Below, one piece after another: positions 59,950 through 64,000 of a stretch of 64,000 bases of DNA. This DNA is from Stomorhina lunata (taxonomy: Eukaryota; Arthropoda; Insecta; Diptera; Rhiniidae), in the NCBI GenBank assembly GCA_933228675.1, contig OW121743.1, positions 62,007,118-62,071,117 on the forward strand, written 5' to 3'. How positions within the stretch are numbered: the stretch's first letter is position 1; the number at the start of each line of letters is the position of its first letter. The notes under the pieces are model-generated. The model ran no database searches. It was given only the letters and a program-made list of their open reading frames with translations, and was not told the origin of the DNA. The translations under genes and the position numbers were made by a program.

Positions 59950-60767
59950 CAAGTAAGAAAGCGCTATAGTCGGTCAAGCCCGACCATACTATACCCTTCA
60001 CCACTAAGGTCAAAGGTGTTATTTTTCCTGTGTAAAGACAAATATTTGCAAAATTTTGCCATCATACAAACATTTTCTCAAAACTTATATATTTAACCTG
60101 TTTCCGTCTTTTGGACTTATATGAGAGCTTGGGTCAAATGTGGACCGATTATCTCGAAAATTGGCAAATTGATTACAGTTGTTACAAATATTATGTATAC
60201 AAAAAATAAACCCAAAATTTTCATTATCTTTAGATTTACGAGCGTTTTTTTTTCTCATTTAGTGCGTTTTTAAAGAATAGTTTGTATGGGAGTTATGGTC
60301 AAATGTGGACCAATTTCAACGAAATTTGGTACACTGATTTAAATTTACATAAGCAGTATTTATTTTAAACTTCATTTTAAATTTCAACTATTGATATTTG
60401 TGGCCAATATATCAACTCCGGGAAGTGGGACCTATGGGAGGTACCATAAATAATGGACCGATTTTGACCAATTTCAATAGCCAAGGTCCCATTATTAAAA
60501 AAAATGATATGTGCCAAATTTCATCAAATTATCTTTAGAATTGCGACCTATAGTTTGATGACAAGGTTTACATGCGGGTCCAGCCAGCCAGACAGCCAGA
60601 CGGACGGACGGACGGACGGACGGACATCGCTAAATAGATTTAGAAAGTGATTCTAAGCTTATTGGTATACTAAAAGGTGGGTTTAAGACAAATATTTCTA
60701 TGCGTTACATACATCAGCACAAACTTATAATACCCTTTCCACCTATGGTGGTGAAGGGTATAAAAAG
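59950..60767 (+). mobile_element. DINE-1-like Helentron, copy H4, in mariner
   Basis: It begins AAGTAAGAAAGCGCTATAG with hairpin GTCGGTCAAGCCCGAC and ends CTATGGTGGTGAAGGGTATA. The mariner frame is continuous when this block is removed (codons for YLHK join GLSG), so the boundaries are well defined and no sizeable target duplication is seen, as expected for Helitron-type insertion. A GACGGACGGACGGACGGACG tract near 60,600 is the GTCY slot. Confidence 0.9.
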
Positions 60768-60854
60768 GTTTATCGGGACAAGAAATTCATAATGATATGG
60801 TGAATGTGTTAGGTGAAAGTGCTCCTTCATATGCAACGGTAAAAAATTGGGTTC

Positions 60855-62190
60855 TTCTTCTTCTTCTATTATCCTTGACTCCCAGTGGAGCATAGAGCCT
60901 CAACCATCCTTTTATATCGAACTCTATTGCGAGATGTTAGGCATACATCATCCCATGAATGGTTTGCTGCTTGTAACTCCGCATCAATTGACCTTCTCCA
61001 CGTTCTAGCAGGTGCACCAACACGACGGCCGCTTCCTTGTGGATTCCAACGAATCGCTTGTCGAGCAATGTTGGTATTTGGCCTTCGAAGTGTGTGACCG
61101 CCATTTCCGTTGACATACCTCTATAGAAGAAGGGATTTGGTTTGTAGCGTTTAGTAGATCTTCATTTCTTATGCGATGTGGCCACCACATATTAAGGATT
61201 TGCCGCAAGCATTTGTTTGCAAAGATTTGTAGGCGTTTATCGATGGCATTTGTGCGTTTCCAAGTTTCGCAGCCATAATACAAGATGGACTTGACATTCG
61301 AGTTATATATTCGTAACTTAGTTGTTGTTGATATTTGCCGAGATTTCCATATAGTTCGGAGAATGCCGAATGCAGATTTTGCCTTATTAATACGCGATTC
61401 AATATCCTCATCGGCGCCACTACCAAGATAATTAAAGGTACCTACACATCCAATACCCTCGTTATCCACATTGCGCCATAGCCTCCAGGCATAATCTTAG
61501 TCTTGGAAATATTGATTTCCAGCCCAGCTGTCCGAGATTTAACAGTAATAGCGCTAGTGTTTTCTTGAAGGTGAGCTGGTCTTTGGCTTAAAAGACATAC
61601 GTCATCGGCGTATTCCAAGTCTTTGAGTTGCTTAAATGGTGTCCATTGGATACCACGTCTACTTTTCAGTGCCGTGCGCATTATATTGTCGATGACAAGG
61701 ATAAAAAGTATAGGTAATAATATGCATCCTTGTCTTACTCCAGTAGTAACTTTGAACGGATTAGACAATTTACCTTTATGTAGAACCCGGCATTTAAAGT
61801 CCACGTACATTGCCCGAATTAAGTTCAGAATTTTCGTTGGCATGTTACGGTTTTCTAAACTTCTCCATAGATAGTATCTGTTGACACTGTCGAAGGCCTT
61901 CATAAAGTCGATAAACGCTAAATAAATGGGGGTGCGGAATTCATTACATTGCTCCAATACTATTCTTACTGTATTGATTAGATCAACAAAAGATCTATTC
62001 TCTCGGAACCCAAACTGATTTTCGCTGAGTGTTTCAGCAACTGCGTCAGACGTTCTATTCAAAATTACTCGACTTAGTATTTTGCACGGTATTGGAAGAA
62101 GTGTTATTCCCCTGTAGTTATTGTAGTCTTTGGAGTCAGAAATTGTAGAACTACAGATGAAAAAGCTTTCTGCAAGATGGGTACCGCATT
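60855..62190 (-). mobile_element. 5'-truncated RTE-like LINE in mariner
   Basis: Minus-strand non-LTR retrotransposon, 3' end at the left with a (GAA)n tail (TTCTTCTTCTTCTTCTATTA on the plus strand), truncated at the 5' end within the RT fingers near 62,190. The 3' end matches the 54-bp stub in T1. Insertion may have removed mariner sequence, since the mariner frame does not rejoin exactly. Confidence 0.85.
61005..62166 (-). pseudogene. LINE reverse transcriptase fragment (RTE-like)
   Basis: On the minus strand: NYRGITLLPIPCKILSRVIL (RT motif 1), QFGFRENRSFVDLI (2a), YLAFIDFMKAFDSVNR (motif A), GVRQGCILLPILFILVID (motif B), LEYADDVCLLS (motif C, YADD intact), GLEINISKTKIM (motif D), then after a frameshift near 61,455 FNYLGSGADEDIESRINKAK, SAFGILRTIWKSRQIS, VKSILYYGCETW, and LQIFANKCLRQILNMWWPHR. 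This C-terminal layout is common in RTE-like elements of invertebrates; clade assignment is by recognition only. The endonuclease is missing. Confidence 0.85.
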
Positions 62191-62938
62191 TGCTAACAGT
62201 CAACCAAAAACTCATAAGAATGAAAATTTCTCAAGCTTGTTTGATCGTTTTAAGCGAAAAAAAATGGATTTTAAGAGTCTTTTCATAACTGTTGATGAGA
62301 AATGGATCCACCTACTTCAGAGACAAAGGAACAATCCAAATAAAAGACTGAAGCTGGAGGAAGTGCCCAAAGAAGGCAAAAGCAATTCAATCGGCTGGTA
62401 AGGTTATGGCAACGGTTTTTTGGGACTTCAAAGGTATTTTATTGATTGACTATCTGCAAAAGGGTAAAACAATAAATTCAGAGTACTATTGCAACCTTTC
62501 GGATCAATTAAATGTACAAATTCGAGAAAAACGTCCTGGCTTACAACACAAAAAAATAAGTTTTCATCAAGATAACGCACCAGCGCACAAGAGTGTTTTA
62601 AGGATGGCTAAAATCAAAGAATTAAAGTACGAGTTGCTTGACCACCCACCTTATTTTCCTGATTTAGCTCCCAGTGACAGGTAAACTGTTCCCAGATCTA
62701 AAAAAAATTCCTTGCTGGCAATCGTTTTACCTCAAAAGAAGCTGCAATTACAGCTATAAACCACTATTTTGAAGACCTTTAGGAAAACTATTTTAATCAA
62801 GGGCTAGAATTGCTAGAAAAGCGTTGGACTAAGTGTATTGAAGTTTCAGGAGACTTTATTGAAAAATAAAAATATTTTTGAAAAACTAACTATTCTCTTT
62901 CATTGGTAGGCTAAAAAAGTTTCCGAATCGCCCTCGTA

Positions 62939-64000
62939 TTGAGAGCAAAAGTAGAAATAACTTTGTTTTAATAAAGCATAAAAATTTATAAAAAATGTTT
63001 ATTTAGTATAAAGGAAAATTTAAAAATAACATGCAACATCATTGAATGGCAAAATTTATATCAAGAAGGCACGCAACAACATGTAACAACATTTCTTTTT
63101 AACATTGTTGCATTTAATTCTGCAAAAAGAAATTGTCATTTTTATAAAAGCACAGTAGGATTTAGAAAAAAAATTTAATAAAAATTTTTTTTTTCAAAGA
63201 AGATATATTTTTGAAAAAAATAGAACTTACATAATTTTTGGTGGTCTTTTTCAGCCGAGCTTCTAGTTATCAAAAAAAATTTCACAAAACCAAGTACTTC
63301 TACATAATATCTAAAATCTCTATTTCCTTTTTAGGGCCAACCATTTGTTCTGTCAATTTTATTGAACATTTATTCTTCTTTCGTTACACTGTAGCTGTTC
63401 TACTAAGTATTCCCATTATTTACTGGTCCCTATTTTCTAAGCAAACATTTTTGTTTCTTTTTTTATAAAACAATAAAAACCATTTATTTAGGAACAATTT
63501 TATTAAGTATTTTCCCCTACACTTATAAAACCCATTAAATATTCATGCCAAATTTATATTAGAGCTAAAAATAAACCTTTTAAAGTAAATATAAGTGGTT
63601 ATAAAATTTTCAAAAAATAAATTATTTAAAGAAGAAAATATATTTAAATAAATTTAAAGCTTAACTTCCTTCTAAAATAAAGTATATAAAAAAAAAAGTC
63701 AAGAAAAAATAATTTGCAAATAAAAAGAAGCTCAATGATTTTTCATAGTTAAACTTTAGTTGTCCCAATTTTTTTCATACAAATAATTTTTCTACACACA
63801 CACACACACAACTTCTTTCCTGTCAAGTGCCGTTTTCCTTTTTTATACTTTCTTCACAATACACAGTGCACGGTGGTAAAATAAGTACATAAAGTAGGGC
63901 TTTAAAAATAATGTTCAATGACATATCTATCTGAAGCATAGTGGGATATACAGTAGGGTGGAGCGAAGAACAACTTTTATTGAAACTCGATACGCCTGGG
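62939..64000. other. single-copy AT-rich segment to window end
   Basis: Contains a short (CA)n run at 63,796-63,809. A 76-codon frame at 63,238-63,468 is low-complexity and aromatic-rich with no recognised domain. No gene called. Confidence 0.5.

Larger units (their letters stand above)
59905..62870 (+). pseudogene. mariner DD34D transposase, broken
   Basis: Fragments in order: METLEIRGVIKYLHK (59,905-59,949), GLSGQEIHNDMVNVLGES to VKNWV after H4 (60,768-60,854), then LTVNQKLIRMKISQA (from about 62,193), FKSLFITVDEKWIHL with the first catalytic Asp, ISFHQDNAPAHKS with the second, and HPPYFPDLAPSD with the third. There are 34 residues between the second and third Asp, which is the mariner DD34D signature. 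Frameshifts occur near 62,400 and after APSD (62,680), and the C-terminal piece (FEDL stop ENYFNQ, then GDFIEK) ends near 62,868. The DNA-binding domain is partly deleted. It is not functional. Confidence 0.9.
59737..62936 (+). mobile_element. mariner-type transposon, interrupted twice
   Basis: Inverted ends CGAGGGCGGTTCGGAAATTT and AAGTTTCCGAATCGCCCTCG are flanked by TA (59,735-59,736 and 62,937-62,938). The transposase reading frame is on the plus strand but split by Helentron H4 (59,950-60,767) and an RTE-like LINE (about 60,855-62,190), with loss of roughly 70 codons between VKNWV and LTVN. The remaining mariner sequence is about 1.0 kb. Confidence 0.92.

Noticed and set aside
61623..61874. 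Plus-strand 83-codon frame
   Set aside because: Antisense shadow of the LINE reverse transcriptase.

Overview
This is a eukaryotic, very AT-rich, gene-free window. Its mobile elements point to a higher fly, most likely a calyptrate such as a blow fly or house fly relative: DINE-1/INE-1-like Helentrons with a (GTCY)n tract, a DD34D mariner, I/R1-like and RTE-like LINE remains, piggyBac-type TTAA elements and tRNA-derived SINEs. I found no host protein-coding exon, rRNA gene or functional tRNA gene. The long open frames are by-products of tandem repeats whose period is not a multiple of three, or pieces of dead transposons. A large intron or pericentromeric/intergenic DNA would look like this, but the window cannot say which.

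Layout. Positions 1-14,533 hold five arrays (A1-A5) of one 31-bp minisatellite family separated by 0.5-1.3 kb of single-copy AT-rich DNA. A5 sits exactly in the GTCY microsatellite slot of a Helentron (about 11,885-15,490). Positions 15,681-16,907 hold two terminal-inverted-repeat (TIR) elements. Positions 18,130-19,760 hold a 30-bp family (B) with an internal inversion. A decayed I/R1-like LINE lies at 19,780-20,930. The first of four copies of an apparently uncatalogued TIR transposon ('T', ends CCCAGCAAAACTT, 2-bp target duplication, tRNA-like A and B boxes) is at 20,976-22,330. A TTAA-flanked piggyBac-type element at 22,502-24,198 hosts a SINE and another inverted-repeat element. A Helentron is at 24,738-25,543.

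The middle (26,905-35,705) is three more minisatellites: family C (31 bp), D (33 bp) and E (31 bp, related to C), with higher-order duplications. T2 follows at 36,528. At 38,409-45,464 one Helentron contains another, which contains a piggyBac-type element, which carries a captured LINE reverse-transcriptase fragment. Family F at 46,925-48,160 is family C/E in reverse orientation. T3 (49,516-51,747) contains a second copy of the piggyBac-type element with the same captured fragment.

The right end holds three more Helentrons, a second SINE, T4 with a nested element made of about 132-bp repeats, and a mariner (59,737-62,936) broken by a Helentron and a 5'-truncated RTE-like LINE.

Two things stand out. 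First, six superficially different minisatellites (about 19 kb, near 30% of the window) share a 30-33 bp period and a TATAG-centred dyad flanked by A/T runs. Second, the T elements and the RT-carrying TTAA elements are each seen as multiple copies with clean target duplications, so their boundaries can be defined from this window alone. Family names and functions are by recognition only; no database search was possible.
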